From: Amphritea atlantica
Lineage (GTDB): Bacteria > Pseudomonadota > Gammaproteobacteria > Pseudomonadales > Balneatricaceae
Length of the DNA: 64,000 nt
NCBI GenBank assembly: GCA_024397875.1
Contig: CP073344.1
Coordinates: 1,479,001-1,543,000 of the forward strand
Direction: 5' to 3'
In this document: in pieces, positions 46,602 to 55,606 of the stretch
How the letters are laid out: the number at the start of each line of letters is the position of its first letter
How positions within the stretch are numbered: position 1 is the first letter of the stretch
Program-made: the position numbers and the translations under genes
Notes under the pieces: model-generated
Database searches by the model: none
What the model was told of the DNA's origin: nothing
Seen by the model: only the letters and a program-made list of their open reading frames with translations

Positions 46602-47063
46602 CAAGGCGTTAGTTTCGCTCACTGGGACCTCAGGAGAGGCGTTTTTTGGCTCTTTAACTGCAGTGTTAAGACAACATGGAACGTTATGAGTAAGTACAAA
46701 ACAAGGTTGCGCTCATTATTCATAGTAGAGGTCGCGGTAATTGCACGGCATAAATTCCTGCCCGCACCTATTCGTTCGCAGCCCACAGAAATAAATTTTA
46801 GATATTTTGGGGCAGTGTGAAAATTTAAATGATTCTACGCTGATCCCAATTCTCACAGAAAAACGAATAAAGACTCTTGTTTGGTTTTAATCTCTTTATG
46901 TAGCATAGTTTGTTCACCATCATCTAATATACAGACGTACAGGGAACTTGGCTGGCTATAGATATGTGGCTGAAATAGAAGGGGTCAACCCCCGTTTATT
47001 CTGGCCCCAAAAAACTATGCTTTCACAGTTAAGTGTTACAGGCGTTCGGAACAACTAATCTAT
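46602..47063. other. 462-bp region without a supported gene
   Basis: Starts with TCTGACAAGGCGTTAG, which could be the left half of an attC, and has ACGTTATGAG at 46681. A 44-codon frame at 46686-46820 is open but unsupported. The hairpin GGGGTCAACCCCC lies near 46981. It looks like degraded cassette DNA. Confidence 0.4.
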
Positions 47064-47774
47064 ATGAACGAACTGATAATTGTAATGGTGGTGTCCTGGC
47101 TTGCAGGCATCGCTGCGTTCGTAGGCGGGCTTGGCGCTAAGTATGAAGGATCAGCCAACACTGTACAGAAACGCGAGCTGATACACGGCGTTGTTGCGTT
47201 CGGGGGCGGGATTTTAACTGCGGCAATTGCGTTAGCATTGATACCGGAGGCAACTCTGGTTCTGCCAACAACCGGTCTTGCGGCAACATTCTGCATCGGT
47301 GGTCTGGTCTTCTGCGTGCTGGACGCATACATGAGCAGGCATGGCGGAAGCAAAGCCCAATTCATGGCAATGCTCATGGATTTCATTCCTGAAGCAGTTG
47401 CCCTTGGTGCTTTGTTTGGGCATAACCATCAGGCCGGCATACTCCTGGCCCTGTTCATTGGATTACAGAATCTGCCCGAGGGCTTTAATTCTTTTCGCGA
47501 AATCTGCACCTCGGGTGTATCGTCCCGCTCAGCACTCTGGGGGCTGTTCGGAATCAGTTTTCTGGGTCCGGTGGCCGCTTTAAGTGGTCACTTGTGGCTG
47601 CAGAATCAACCAATGTTAACTGCAGCAATCATGAGTTTTGCCGCTGGGGGGATTCTTTATCTGCTATTTCAGGACATCGCCCCGCAATCGAAGATGCGAA
47701 AACATTGGTTGCCACCTCTGGGGGCCGTTCTGGGCTTTGCTGTGGGTATGATTGGAAAGCAACTTTTGGGATGA
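47064..47774 (+). CDS. ZIP-like metal permease with altered metal-site residues
   Basis: Membrane protein of 236 residues with about eight hydrophobic segments in the ZIP arrangement. The two helices that normally carry the metal site read MDFIPEAVALGAL and GLQNLPEGFNSF: the usual His of HxxPEG is Asp in the first and Gln in the second, while Glu and Pro are kept. Transport of zinc or another divalent cation is plausible but specificity may be changed. No good ribosome binding site. Probably a cassette gene, since an attC-like sequence follows. Confidence 0.75.
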   Translation: MNELIIVMVVSWLAGIAAFVGGLGAKYEGSANTVQKRELIHGVVAFGGGILTAAIALALIPEATLVLPTTGLAATFCIGGLVFCVLDAYMSRHGGSKAQFMAMLMDFIPEAVALGALFGHNHQAGILLALFIGLQNLPEGFNSFREICTSGVSSRSALWGLFGISFLGPVAALSGHLWLQNQPMLTAAIMSFAAGGILYLLFQDIAPQSKMRKHWLPPLGAVLGFAVGMIGKQLLG

Positions 47775-47862
47775 AGGCAAAGGGTTAAAAAGTAACATGA
47801 CCAGCGCTTGCCTTTTTCCGGGTGACGACTCAGTTGAATAGTCGTTAAAATATCAGCCTGTG

Positions 47863-47930
47863 TCATAACCTGACCCTTAAGAATTGAATTTTCAGGCGCT
47901 ACAGGTGATCCACAGCTAAGGACGTTAGCG
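47863..47930 (+). other. attC-like site after the ZIP-like gene
   Basis: TCATAAC to GTTAGCG, 68 bases, with CCTTA / TAAGG arms. The right core is good; the folding is less convincing than in the earlier sites. Confidence 0.5.
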
Positions 47931-47949
47931 CTACAGGGAAGATGATAAA

Positions 47950-48294
47950 TTGAAATACATTTACGGAATTTTGTGCATTCTTGGAATCGTTTTACCGTTG
48001 AGTATGTTGATCCCCTGGCTTTCAATAAACGGTTTAAACGTGGTTAAGCTATATGTTCAAGTCAGTCAGGATCATCTCTCTGCATTTGCATGGCTTGATG
48101 TTATCGTTTCTGCGTTAGCTTTAATCGCGTTCATCATTTATGAAGGCCGGCGACAAGGAATATCAACATTATGGCTGCCTGTTGGCGGCACATTAGCGAT
48201 CGGTGTGTCTTTTGGGCTGCCGATGTTTTTATTAATGAGAGAGTTACACGCTGAAACATCCAGCGCTACCAAACCGGGTCAATCGGATTCGTAA
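47950..48294 (+). CDS. DUF2834 small membrane protein
   Basis: Protein of 114 residues with three hydrophobic helices. The pattern ILCILGIVLPLSMLIPWL, FAWLDVIVSALALIAFIIYEGRR and LWLPVGGTLAIGVSFGLPMFLLMRE matches DUF2834, a family of unknown function frequent in accessory regions. It starts with TTG 47950, nine bases after GGGAAG, since no ATG or GTG fits. Confidence 0.8.
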   Translation: MKYIYGILCILGIVLPLSMLIPWLSINGLNVVKLYVQVSQDHLSAFAWLDVIVSALALIAFIIYEGRRQGISTLWLPVGGTLAIGVSFGLPMFLLMRELHAETSSATKPGQSDS

Positions 48295-48394
48295 CAGTGC
48301 CGCCCTGCTTGCTTTTCCGCCTCGCGGGAAAGTTCCGGCAATATCCATCCCCGCTGTCCGGGATGCTACGTTTCCAATTAATTTAAGGTGAGAA

Positions 48395-48973
48395 ATGGAA
48401 ATCAAAAAAATACTTAAATTTGTTAAATTCGAGCCAGGTGATTCCCCCAAAACTAAATTTGGTGGTCAGCCAGATTGGCTGGAAACACCTCAATGGCCTA
48501 TCAGTCCAGAGCTGGAAGGGCCGATGCGGTTTATTGCTCAGATAGCGCTTGGCGATGTCTTTCCGGAGTGCAAAGGGAAAATTGCCTACCTGTTTATGAC
48601 TGAAGATGATGACCAGTATATAGACGGAACGTGGGAACCTGATGGGGGTGAAAACGCTGTCATTATTCAACCATCGGGAGGCTATTCTTTAACCACTGAA
48701 GCCCTTGAGTCCGGGCCGTCGCGGGAAGTGTTTGGCGTTGAGGTTGTCGCAACTGAAATAGGAGAGGGCGAACTAGAGGGGTCGCGTTTAGGCGGAACGC
48801 CGGAGTTTATGCAAAGTGAGGAATATCCCGGACCTAAAGAAGAGTGGCGGTTTTTGGCCCAGCTGGATTCATGTTCACTTCCTTTTGAGATTAACTTTGG
48901 TGATGCCGGTATTGCGTATGTATTCCTGAACAGGTCGGCAACAGAGGGTAAATTTTTATGGCAATGCGGCTAA
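48395..48973 (+). CDS. DUF1963 (YwqG-like) protein
   Basis: Soluble protein of 192 residues containing repeated YwqG-type segments: FGGQPDWLETPQWPI...MRFIAQIALGDVFP and GGTPEFMQSEEYPG...WRFLAQLDSC. The family has no known activity. AAGGTGAG precedes ATG 48395 by seven bases. Single gene in the plus-strand accessory string. Confidence 0.8.
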   Translation: MEIKKILKFVKFEPGDSPKTKFGGQPDWLETPQWPISPELEGPMRFIAQIALGDVFPECKGKIAYLFMTEDDDQYIDGTWEPDGGENAVIIQPSGGYSLTTEALESGPSREVFGVEVVATEIGEGELEGSRLGGTPEFMQSEEYPGPKEEWRFLAQLDSCSLPFEINFGDAGIAYVFLNRSATEGKFLWQCG

Positions 48974-49157
48974 AACATTACACGCAAAGGCAGCAATAGC
49001 TTAAGGGCGTTCCCTCTAAAGTGACTGGTTCTTCTAATAAGGCCAGCTCCTGCCCCGACTACCGCTTCGTCTCGTTAAGCGAGCATCAGCGCTGGTTTAA
49101 ACGTCAGGGTTCAACTATATGTTCAGAGTAGACACTGAACAGCAAAGGAGAACCAGG
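48974..49157. other. gap after DUF1963 gene with attC-like traces
   Basis: CTTAAGGGCGTTCCC at 49001 resembles the end of the cassette 4 attC (CTAAGGGCGTTAGCG) but lacks the GTTRRRY core. No gene seen. Confidence 0.3.
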
Positions 49158-49448
49158 ATGTCAGCATATTTTGTTTTCAACTATCAGATTAATAATCGTG
49201 AGGCATACAATCCGTATCTGGCTGAAGTACCAAACACCATTGAGGCATATGGCGGAGAAATACTCGCTGCGGATTTTGAAAGTGAAGCAATCGAGGGCGA
49301 TGTTAAGCATGTAGCAGTGGTGTTGAAGTTTGCTTCAAAAGAGGCGGCAAAGAAATGGTATCAGTCACCTGAATACCAAAACATTATCAAGTTACGTTTG
49401 AACAATGCCGATGGCATTGCTGCGTTGGCCAATGGCATTGATAACTAA
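49158..49448 (+). CDS. DUF1330 family protein
   Basis: Protein of 96 residues with the small ferredoxin-like DUF1330 fold: FNYQINNREAYNPYLAEVPNTIEAYGGEILA and WYQSPEYQNIIKLRLNNADG are characteristic. Function unknown; often found in integron cassettes. ATG 49158 follows AAAGGAG; the longer frame to 49119 has no support. Confidence 0.85.
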   Translation: MSAYFVFNYQINNREAYNPYLAEVPNTIEAYGGEILAADFESEAIEGDVKHVAVVLKFASKEAAKKWYQSPEYQNIIKLRLNNADGIAALANGIDN

Positions 49449-49644
49449 TGTAATTTGCAGATTAAAGAGCAATTTAAGCGGTTATAAGGGTGCTTAGCTT
49501 TTGCTTTTATCATCGGCAAAAGCGTGGAGGATTACCGCGGCTCAGTACATATACCTTCGGCATTATCGTGTATGTTCGGCTTCGTGCAGGATCCGCTGAG
49601 CAAGGGTTTCAGGAGCCCTGGTAACGTCTCGGGAGGAATCTAAA

Positions 49645-50025
49645 GTGACATATTTTAAAAATCTCAATCAGATTGTTGAGTCGCTCGATACAGATGAATC
49701 GACAAAACACGATCCGATCAAAAGAGTTTTCGCTTTTGATGGCAAGCATTTAACGGCCAATGTTGGCATCGTCCGTGATAGTGGCAATGCACTTCATACT
49801 CAGAAGCAACACGACGAGATACTCGTTATTATCGAGGGCAATGTTGATTTTAAAGTGGGCAACGAAGTAAAGAGAGTGAGTCCAGGAGATCTGGTATTTA
49901 TTCCACAAAACACACTCCACGGGCCGATGCTCGCAGAAGGACAACGTTTTGCAGCACTTTCCGTATTTGCCCCTTATTTCGACAGGTCCAAAAGCAATAT
50001 AGAGTGGGACAGAGATCGGACTTAG
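49645..50025 (+). CDS. small cupin-domain protein
   Basis: Protein of 126 residues made of one cupin barrel. Metal-binding type residues occur in KQHDEILVIIEGNVDFKVG, GDLVFIPQNTLHGPM. GTG 49645 is chosen because GGGAGG lies eight bases upstream. Substrate cannot be told from the sequence. A truncated transposase on the opposite strand follows it. Confidence 0.78.
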   Translation: MTYFKNLNQIVESLDTDESTKHDPIKRVFAFDGKHLTANVGIVRDSGNALHTQKQHDEILVIIEGNVDFKVGNEVKRVSPGDLVFIPQNTLHGPMLAEGQRFAALSVFAPYFDRSKSNIEWDRDRT

Positions 50026-50030
50026 GTATC

Positions 50031-50231
50031 TTATTGATTAAGTCCCCGATATGAGAGCCCTCTTAATCCGCCTGACTTAAGTAATGTTCGATGGTTCAGC
50101 CCGTCATGTTCACCGCTGGATATCCTCTCCAAATGAGTCCTATTTGCCTGCCTGTTATCTTCGACATAAGCGACTTCAGCACACGCTTTGTGAGTGTCTG
50201 AGCCAATAAAAACTATACTACTGTTAATCAT
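50031..50231 (-). pseudogene. remnant of IS110-family transposase N terminus
   Basis: The 66-residue frame begins IVFIGSDTHKACAEVAYVEDNRQANRTHL, which has the IS110 N-terminal pattern (GxDxHK...). Nothing of the rest of the transposase remains, so this is a fragment left by deletion. It is different from the IS1111-type copy in the array. Confidence 0.6.
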
Positions 50232-50378
50232 GCTGACCTCCGGCTGGAATTGGTAACAGAAACCGTATGGCGCTGGCTTTCAGCCAACCCACGAAAACGG
50301 GAGTCAGAACCTCGTGGGAGTCATTATGTTCAGGCTGCTCTGGAGAGCGCTTATCAGGTTCATGTGTAGGGGGAACTT
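50232..50378. other. gap with probable IS110 remnant
   Basis: No gene. CCCACGA / TCGTGGG around 50288-50317 form an inverted repeat that may belong to the decayed IS end. GGGGGAAC precedes the next start. Confidence 0.3.
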
Positions 50379-50852
50379 ATGGAAACGGCGATACTAAGTT
50401 TTGAAAATCCAGTATTTCTGGCCTATGTTATCGCGGCATCGATCATGCTGTTGAAGCTTACGCTTCAGCCCTGGATGACTGTTTACCGAATGATGAAAAT
50501 TCGTGGCGGGTTTCGCAGTCCGGAGGATGCGAAGAAAAGCCCTCTTAATCCGCAGCCTGAGCCAGGCCAGTTAGCACCGAATGAGTATGTCGAACGATCT
50601 CGTCGCATGAACCTGAACGACCTGGAAAACATACCGGCCTTCCTTGTCGCGGGATTAGTGTTTGTGCTTACAGAGCCGCCGTTGCTACTCGCGCATGTGC
50701 TCTTCTGGGGCTTTGTGCTGTCACGTGCAGCTCACTTCTTCGCTTATGTCACGGCGCAGTTGCATGATGTAAGGGCTACCCTTTGGACCTTGAGCTCGAT
50801 TTCAGTGGTTACGATGGTCGTGTATACACTCATTCACGCGATAACGCTCTGA
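50379..50852 (+). CDS. MAPEG-family membrane protein
   Basis: Protein of 157 residues with four hydrophobic helices. The MAPEG signature is clear in the middle: ERSRRMNLNDLENIPAFL, which matches microsomal glutathione transferases. It may conjugate glutathione to lipophilic compounds or act in detoxification. Plus-strand accessory string; GGGGGAACTT upstream is the ribosome binding site. Confidence 0.85.
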   Translation: METAILSFENPVFLAYVIAASIMLLKLTLQPWMTVYRMMKIRGGFRSPEDAKKSPLNPQPEPGQLAPNEYVERSRRMNLNDLENIPAFLVAGLVFVLTEPPLLLAHVLFWGFVLSRAAHFFAYVTAQLHDVRATLWTLSSISVVTMVVYTLIHAITL

Positions 50853-50864
50853 GAGGGCGTGGTG

Positions 50865-50963
50865 TCAACGAACACATATAGAGACTCTCTGGCCCTGTGT
50901 TCAGCGGGCGCCACCGGTTTATAGTTCCCGGGCTTAGAGCCGGGCTCGCTGATATGTGTTGGG
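50865..50963 (+). repeat. large attC-like inverted repeat
   Basis: AACACATAT at 50871-50879 and ATATGTGTT at 50952-50960 enclose a GC-rich, partly self-pairing centre. The right end continues into GTTGGGT, which fits GTTRRRY, while the left core does not match. Possible relic of an attC. Confidence 0.35.
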
Positions 50964-51008
50964 TGTAATAGACTACAACCAAACACGGCATAACTATTCG
51001 GGGTTTCA

Positions 51009-52028
51009 GTGTTTGCTTCCTTAATTCCCAGTATCATCGCCTTTAGTCTCGCCTCCCTGGTGATCGTTATCGCAGGCAGCAGGCTGGCCCGCTGGGCCGA
51101 TATGCTGGCCGACCAGACGGGTCTGGGGGAAGCGCTGTTTGGCATCTTGCTGCTGGCGGGGATTACTTCACTGCCGGACTTTGCCGCAACCCTGAGCGCA
51201 GCAATAGACGACCGACCCGATCTGGCGATGAGCAACATCATGGGCAGTATGGCGGCGAACCTGATGTTTCTTGGCGTGGCTGATATTGTCTACCGCAAAG
51301 CCAATCTGGAACATGCGGCTGCGTCCCCCGTCAATCTGATTCTGGCGGGATTGCTGATTGTACTGCTGACGTTGCCGCTGCTCGCCATTTTTACGCCAAC
51401 GGTCAGCCAGTGGCGGATACATCCGGTCACGCCGGTGATTGTCGCTGCCTATCTGTTCGGCCTGCACCTGATTCACCGTACTAAGGCGAAACCGATGTGG
51501 TTTCCCCGACCGACCCGCCAGACCGTTGCAGATGATCCCGGGCATCATCCGGATAAGCCTTCGGCCAGACTCTGGTCTGGCTTTATCGCCATGGCCGTTG
51601 TGACCGGTATCGCTGGCTGGGTTCTGATGGAGGCGGCCAAGGGGATTGCCGACCATGCCGGCTTGTCTGAAACGCTGGTGGGTGGTTTATTCACCGCACT
51701 GGCAACGTCTACGCCAGAGCTGGTGACCACCATCGCGGCGATACGGATAGGCGCGCTGACTCTGGCCGTCAGCAATATCTTCGGCACCAACTGCTTCAAT
51801 ATGCTCGTTGTTGCCGCAGCCGACATAGGCTATTCTCACGGCTCTATCTACCATGATATGGCACCGGTGCAGATGACGTGGGGCCTGGTGGGTATCCTGA
51901 TGACCGCTATCCTGTTACTTGGACTGGTGCGACGGCAGACTTATGGGATTGGTCGGATCGGTTTCGAAAGTGCTCTGATCCTTGGGGTATACGCTATCGC
52001 GCTTAGCGTCGTGGTGTTGGGGACCTGA
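51009..52028 (+). CDS. CaCA-type sodium/calcium exchanger family protein
   Basis: Membrane protein of 339 residues with about ten helices in two inverted halves. Each half has an alpha repeat: GEALFGILLLAGITSLPDFAATLSA...MSNIMGSMAANLMFLG and SETLVGGLFTALATSTPELVTTIAA...VSNIFGTNCFNMLVV. It would exchange Na or H for Ca or other cations. GTG 51009 gives the first helix. Not recognisably linked to neighbours. Confidence 0.85.
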   Translation: MFASLIPSIIAFSLASLVIVIAGSRLARWADMLADQTGLGEALFGILLLAGITSLPDFAATLSAAIDDRPDLAMSNIMGSMAANLMFLGVADIVYRKANLEHAAASPVNLILAGLLIVLLTLPLLAIFTPTVSQWRIHPVTPVIVAAYLFGLHLIHRTKAKPMWFPRPTRQTVADDPGHHPDKPSARLWSGFIAMAVVTGIAGWVLMEAAKGIADHAGLSETLVGGLFTALATSTPELVTTIAAIRIGALTLAVSNIFGTNCFNMLVVAAADIGYSHGSIYHDMAPVQMTWGLVGILMTAILLLGLVRRQTYGIGRIGFESALILGVYAIALSVVVLGT

Positions 52029-52146
52029 GTTGCTCTGCTGATAGCAATACCCGGGAAGCTGTTTTCCATTTTGGCAGAATCGATCAGGCTTTAGCTTCTC
52101 TACAAATGATCGTCGTTGGTGGCGTTAAACTTCAGGAGTTAATCCG

Positions 52147-52608
52147 GTGAGATCCCTCGAGCTTAAAATTCCGCCGCTGGTACTGATGGCGGTTTTTGCC
52201 TTGCTGATGTGGGGCGTGTCAACTATAACACCTGTACTCCACTTCATCATGGCTGGAGCTTTAGCCTTGGGGGCTGCGATTGCAGCCATCGGAGGGTTGC
52301 TGGCAGCGCTTGGTGTAGCCGAATTTCGCAAGGCGCGTACCACGGTTGATCCACGCATGCCGCATAAATCTGAGGCGCTGGTCATCAGTGGCGTCTATCG
52401 GATCAGCCGCAATCCGATGTATGTCGGCTTTCTGGTGGCGCTGGCCGGTTGGGCGCTGTGCCTGTCAAATGTGGCTGCGTTCCTTTTTCTGCCACTGTTT
52501 GTTATCTATATGAACCGATACCAGATTGAGCCGGAGGAAAGGTATATGCGAGCAAGGTTTGGCAGCGACTTCGATTGTTACGTGGGGCAGGTGCGCCGGT
52601 GGCTCTGA
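52147..52608 (+). CDS. isoprenylcysteine carboxylmethyltransferase-like membrane protein
   Basis: Protein of 153 residues with four or five helices. The C-terminal half has the ICMT/PEMT pattern: ALVISGVYRISRNPMYVGFLVALAGWAL and EPEERYMRARFGSDFDCYVGQVRRWL, which bind SAM and substrate. Bacterial members methylate unknown substrates. GTG 52147 with AGGAG upstream is chosen. Confidence 0.85.
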   Translation: MRSLELKIPPLVLMAVFALLMWGVSTITPVLHFIMAGALALGAAIAAIGGLLAALGVAEFRKARTTVDPRMPHKSEALVISGVYRISRNPMYVGFLVALAGWALCLSNVAAFLFLPLFVIYMNRYQIEPEERYMRARFGSDFDCYVGQVRRWL

Positions 52609-52660
52609 GGCTTTGCCAATCGCTACCGCGCATGTTTTTGGTGCTATTTAAAGAGGCGTT

Positions 52661-53242
52661 ATGATGAAGCTAAATCCGTTAATTCTTTCTGCTCTGTTAA
52701 CCCATGGCATTGTGGCTTTCGCGGAAGAGAATCAGGCCACAATGATGCACCATCAGCATCCGGTGGAAACCACTGAAGCCCCTTTAAGCGAGGCAGGGAA
52801 TGATGCTTTCGGAACCATTCAGGAAGTTATTGCCCGGTTGAATAGCAATCCGGATACGGACTGGAGCAAAGTGAATATTGAGGCATTAAGACAGCATCTG
52901 GTGGATATGAATGATATGACGCTGAATGTAGAGGTTATCTCGCAAAAAGCGGTTCAGCAGGGACTGGTAGCCATCGTTAAGCCCACAACCGCCCGGTCTG
53001 CCGCAGCGCTGAAAAGGGTTTTTACAGCCCATCCCGCACAATTAAAACGTGACACCGGCTGGGATATGCAGATTGTTAAAACCGGCGACCGTTATACTTT
53101 GACAACCACGACTGAAAATCCCGGGGAGGTGAGTAAAATTCGTGGGCTAGGCTATATCGGTTTAATGGCGTCTGGTGGGCATCATCAGTTGCATCACTGG
53201 GCGATGGCAACGGGTGTAAATCCTCACGCCCGGCATCAGTAA
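52661..53242 (+). CDS. exported hypothetical protein, His/Met-rich N terminus
   Basis: Protein of 193 residues with a signal peptide (MMKLNPLILSALLTHGIVAFA) and a mature N terminus rich in His and Met (TMMHHQHPVE), which could bind copper or another metal. The rest is unfamiliar; VNIEALRQHLVDMNDMTLN and GYIGLMASGGHHQLHHWAMATG recall conserved proteins of unknown function. AAGAGGCG precedes the start. Confidence 0.7.
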   Translation: MMKLNPLILSALLTHGIVAFAEENQATMMHHQHPVETTEAPLSEAGNDAFGTIQEVIARLNSNPDTDWSKVNIEALRQHLVDMNDMTLNVEVISQKAVQQGLVAIVKPTTARSAAALKRVFTAHPAQLKRDTGWDMQIVKTGDRYTLTTTTENPGEVSKIRGLGYIGLMASGGHHQLHHWAMATGVNPHARHQ

Positions 53243-53538
53243 ACCCGGTGTGCTTCAATCCTGAGGGGACTGATAATGGGGTAAGCTGCCCTGTAATTAT
53301 CGGAACAGCGCAGCGTATCCCTCTTAACTCTCTTTAAAATCCCTTTTAACACCCTCTTCGTTTCTTTTTAAGCCATTTTTACTCTGCCGCTGACGAATCG
53401 TTGGCCGGCTGCATTAATCATGTACGTTCACTGTAATGCCTGTTTACCGATCTGTTTCGGGCTGTCAGACTGTTTTCGAGCGTGGAATTATTTCCAGATC
53501 AGTTGTCCAATAGAAATATCAGGAAAAGGAGAGCCGTT

Positions 53539-53784
53539 ATGAGTGATATAAAATTTTCCAAAGATGAGACAGGTCGGATCGTAAGTAATATAAAAAAATA
53601 CTTTATCGACGAGCTGGACCATGAGATAGGTGGTTTTGATGCTGAGTTCTTACTGGATTTCTTTGCCAGGGAGATCGGCCCTTCTTTCTATAATCGAGGG
53701 CTGTCTGATGCCCGGCTTGTATTTACGGAAAAGGCAGAAGAGGTCGGTTATCTGATTGAAGAGCTGGAGAAGCCGATAAGTTAA
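53539..53784 (+). CDS. DUF2164 family protein
   Basis: Protein of 81 residues matching DUF2164: IKFSKDETGRIVSNIKKYF, EIGGFDAEFLLDFFAREIGPSFYNRGL. Function unknown. ATG 53539 follows AAAGGAGAG; a frame extending to 53482 is not supported. The upstream gap 53243-53538 holds no gene. Confidence 0.85.
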   Translation: MSDIKFSKDETGRIVSNIKKYFIDELDHEIGGFDAEFLLDFFAREIGPSFYNRGLSDARLVFTEKAEEVGYLIEELEKPIS

Positions 53785-53787
53785 CGC

Positions 53788-53925
53788 GTGAGGCTGTTCC
53801 GGTATCGCTTCCCTGAAGCGATTGTCGGGTCTGATCTGGCAGCATGGCGGTGTATACGCCAGAGGGAATTTTTAAAAGCGACACTATCAGCTGAGACGCT
53901 GATTGATGAGCTAAGCAAGCAGTAA
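53788..53925 (+). CDS. possible small gene or fragment
   Basis: GTG-started frame of 45 residues beginning three bases after the DUF2164 stop (AWRCIRQREFLKATLSAETLIDELSKQ at the end). No family recognised. Tight spacing is the only support; it could be a remnant. Confidence 0.3.
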   Translation: MRLFRYRFPEAIVGSDLAAWRCIRQREFLKATLSAETLIDELSKQ

Positions 53926-54008
53926 CGAACAAGCAGTCATGAGCAAGCAGGGCTGGATTACAGCGGCAACCTCTGTCAGTGGTTGCGCTTCAGGCCCAGA
54001 GTATATCT

Positions 54009-54497
54009 ATGAAATATTTTGCATACGGATCAAATATGTCACTGGCACGGCTGCAGCAGCGTGTGCCCAATGCCAGCGTTATAGGGCGTTATTTTCTTGA
54101 AGGACATGATCTGCGTTGCCATAAGGCTGGTCAGGATGGGTCAGCCAAATGTGATGCTTTTTATACCGGCAGGGGCGACCGGATCTATGGTGTGCTGTTT
54201 GATATAGCTATATCTGAGAAACCTGTTCTGGATCGGGCTGAGGGGCTGGGTGCGGGTTATGATGAGAAAATGGTGCTGTTGCACAATGAACAGGGTGACC
54301 GGGTTAAAGCGATAACCTATTACGCACTGCAGATTGACCCGTCGCTGAAACCTTTTGGCTGGTATGTAAATCATCTGTTGATCGGTGCCCGGGAAGCCAA
54401 CCTTCCTGCAGCGTATATCGAAAGGATCATGGCGTTTGAGTGTGTCGACGATCCTGATGCCGGACGTCACTCCCGCGAGAGTTCGATTCATGATTAA
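54009..54497 (+). CDS. gamma-glutamylcyclotransferase-family protein
   Basis: Protein of 162 residues with the substrate loop YFAYGSNMS near the N terminus and the general-acid Glu in LDRAEG. Members release 5-oxoproline from gamma-glutamyl compounds. ATG 54009 is chosen since MKYFAYGSN is the family start. Plus-strand accessory gene with no operon partner. Confidence 0.85.
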   Translation: MKYFAYGSNMSLARLQQRVPNASVIGRYFLEGHDLRCHKAGQDGSAKCDAFYTGRGDRIYGVLFDIAISEKPVLDRAEGLGAGYDEKMVLLHNEQGDRVKAITYYALQIDPSLKPFGWYVNHLLIGAREANLPAAYIERIMAFECVDDPDAGRHSRESSIHD

Positions 54498-54886
54498 GCG
54501 TAGCGGCTTTGCATCGGTGCGTCAGTGGCAACCGTTTGAGGGTATGCTGAGTTAATTGAGCCGTCCTGATTGCGAAATAAGACTGCTCCTGTGTGAAACA
54601 GACGTTGTTATGTCGGCACACATCCATCTGATTATCCGGGCTGTAATTTTCTGCGATAGGGGGACAGAAAAAATGAGATTACTCCTGAAGCGGGCTTCAG
54701 GACCACGCTATAGAGCCACGCAATATACGGCCCAACGGTCAGGCTGCGGATATAAGGTCTGACGCAGGAGCAGGGCTTTCATTGCAGGGCGAGGATCATG
54801 TTATGTTTCACACACGGACATATTTGCCGGTTCCGCTTCTATTGATTCAGAAAGAGGCAAACGGCTGGTTATTTTTAGGGGGCTGA
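54498..54886. other. 389-bp gap with decayed coding traces
   Basis: No intact gene. It contains the NUDIX-like fragment listed at 54610 and a short frame near 54803-54886 (FHTRTYLPVPLLLIQKEANG) of unknown origin. Confidence 0.4.
54610..54762 (+). pseudogene. possible NUDIX hydrolase N-terminal fragment
   Basis: The first 30 residues (MSAHIHLIIRAVIFCDRG...MRLLLKRASG) resemble the start of NUDIX hydrolases, but the catalytic box is missing and the frame ends after 50 residues. Probably a decayed gene; the match is short. Confidence 0.35.
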
Positions 54887-55369
54887 ATGGACAAGTACAT
54901 CGTCACCAAAGCTGAGATTGAGCAGTATGAAGGTATTAACAAAACCCATTTTCTGAATAGCAATGCTCAAAGGGTAAATCGCTCTCTGGGTGACCTGACC
55001 GGGTTATCTGGCTTTGGTTTTCACCTGATTGAAATCCAGCCGGGCCATGAATCCACCGAACTGCACCGTCATTACCATGAGGATGAGTGCGTCTATATCT
55101 TAGAGGGCGAGGCGGAGGCTACCATTGGCAGTGAAGTCTTTCAGGTCGGTGCCGGGGATTTCATCGGTTATCGTGCGGGTGGCGAAGCGCATAAACTGCT
55201 CAATAATGGCGAAGCTATTCTCAAATGTATCGTGGTGGGGCAGCGTTCTGATCATGATGTCGCGGACTATACCGCACTGAATAAACGGATCTATCGACAA
55301 AAAGGGATGCCCTGGAATCTGGTTGATATTGAAAATATTACTGAACCGGTGGCGGGTAAAAAGGTTTAA
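54887..55369 (+). CDS. cupin-domain protein
   Basis: Protein of 160 residues with one cupin domain. Metal ligands are visible in the order ELHRHYHEDECVYILEGEAEATIG and later EAHKLLNNG, so two or three His and a Glu would hold a metal ion. Substrate unknown. GGGGG lies six bases before the ATG. Distinct from the smaller cupin at 49645. Confidence 0.82.
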   Translation: MDKYIVTKAEIEQYEGINKTHFLNSNAQRVNRSLGDLTGLSGFGFHLIEIQPGHESTELHRHYHEDECVYILEGEAEATIGSEVFQVGAGDFIGYRAGGEAHKLLNNGEAILKCIVVGQRSDHDVADYTALNKRIYRQKGMPWNLVDIENITEPVAGKKV

Positions 55370-55606
55370 GCGTTTGCTTTTGTTCTCATTGTTATAATGG
55401 ATAAGCCACTTGTGACAATCTGTCAGCGTTGAATTCCGGGGCCTCAATTATTCGCATATAAACTATAGTTTCAATGTGCGCCCCGCAATTATAAATCTGC
55501 TTTTTGTCATAATCCGGGCCGGGTTCTCTGGTGTTTTGACAGGCTTTGTTTCGCCGCTAACCGGATGAAAGCAGCGACAGACTGAATGGCGCTCAGGAGA
55601 AGTTGT

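Noticed and set aside
46686..46820. 44-codon plus-strand frame after the SGNH hydrolase
   Set aside because: No ribosome binding site, no family resemblance, and it begins inside an attC-like core.
47790..47870. Minus-strand frame with MTQADILTTIQLSRHPE, recalling the start of DUF985-type cupins
   Set aside because: Only about 15 residues look similar and the glycine-rich continuation is missing; too short to call a remnant.
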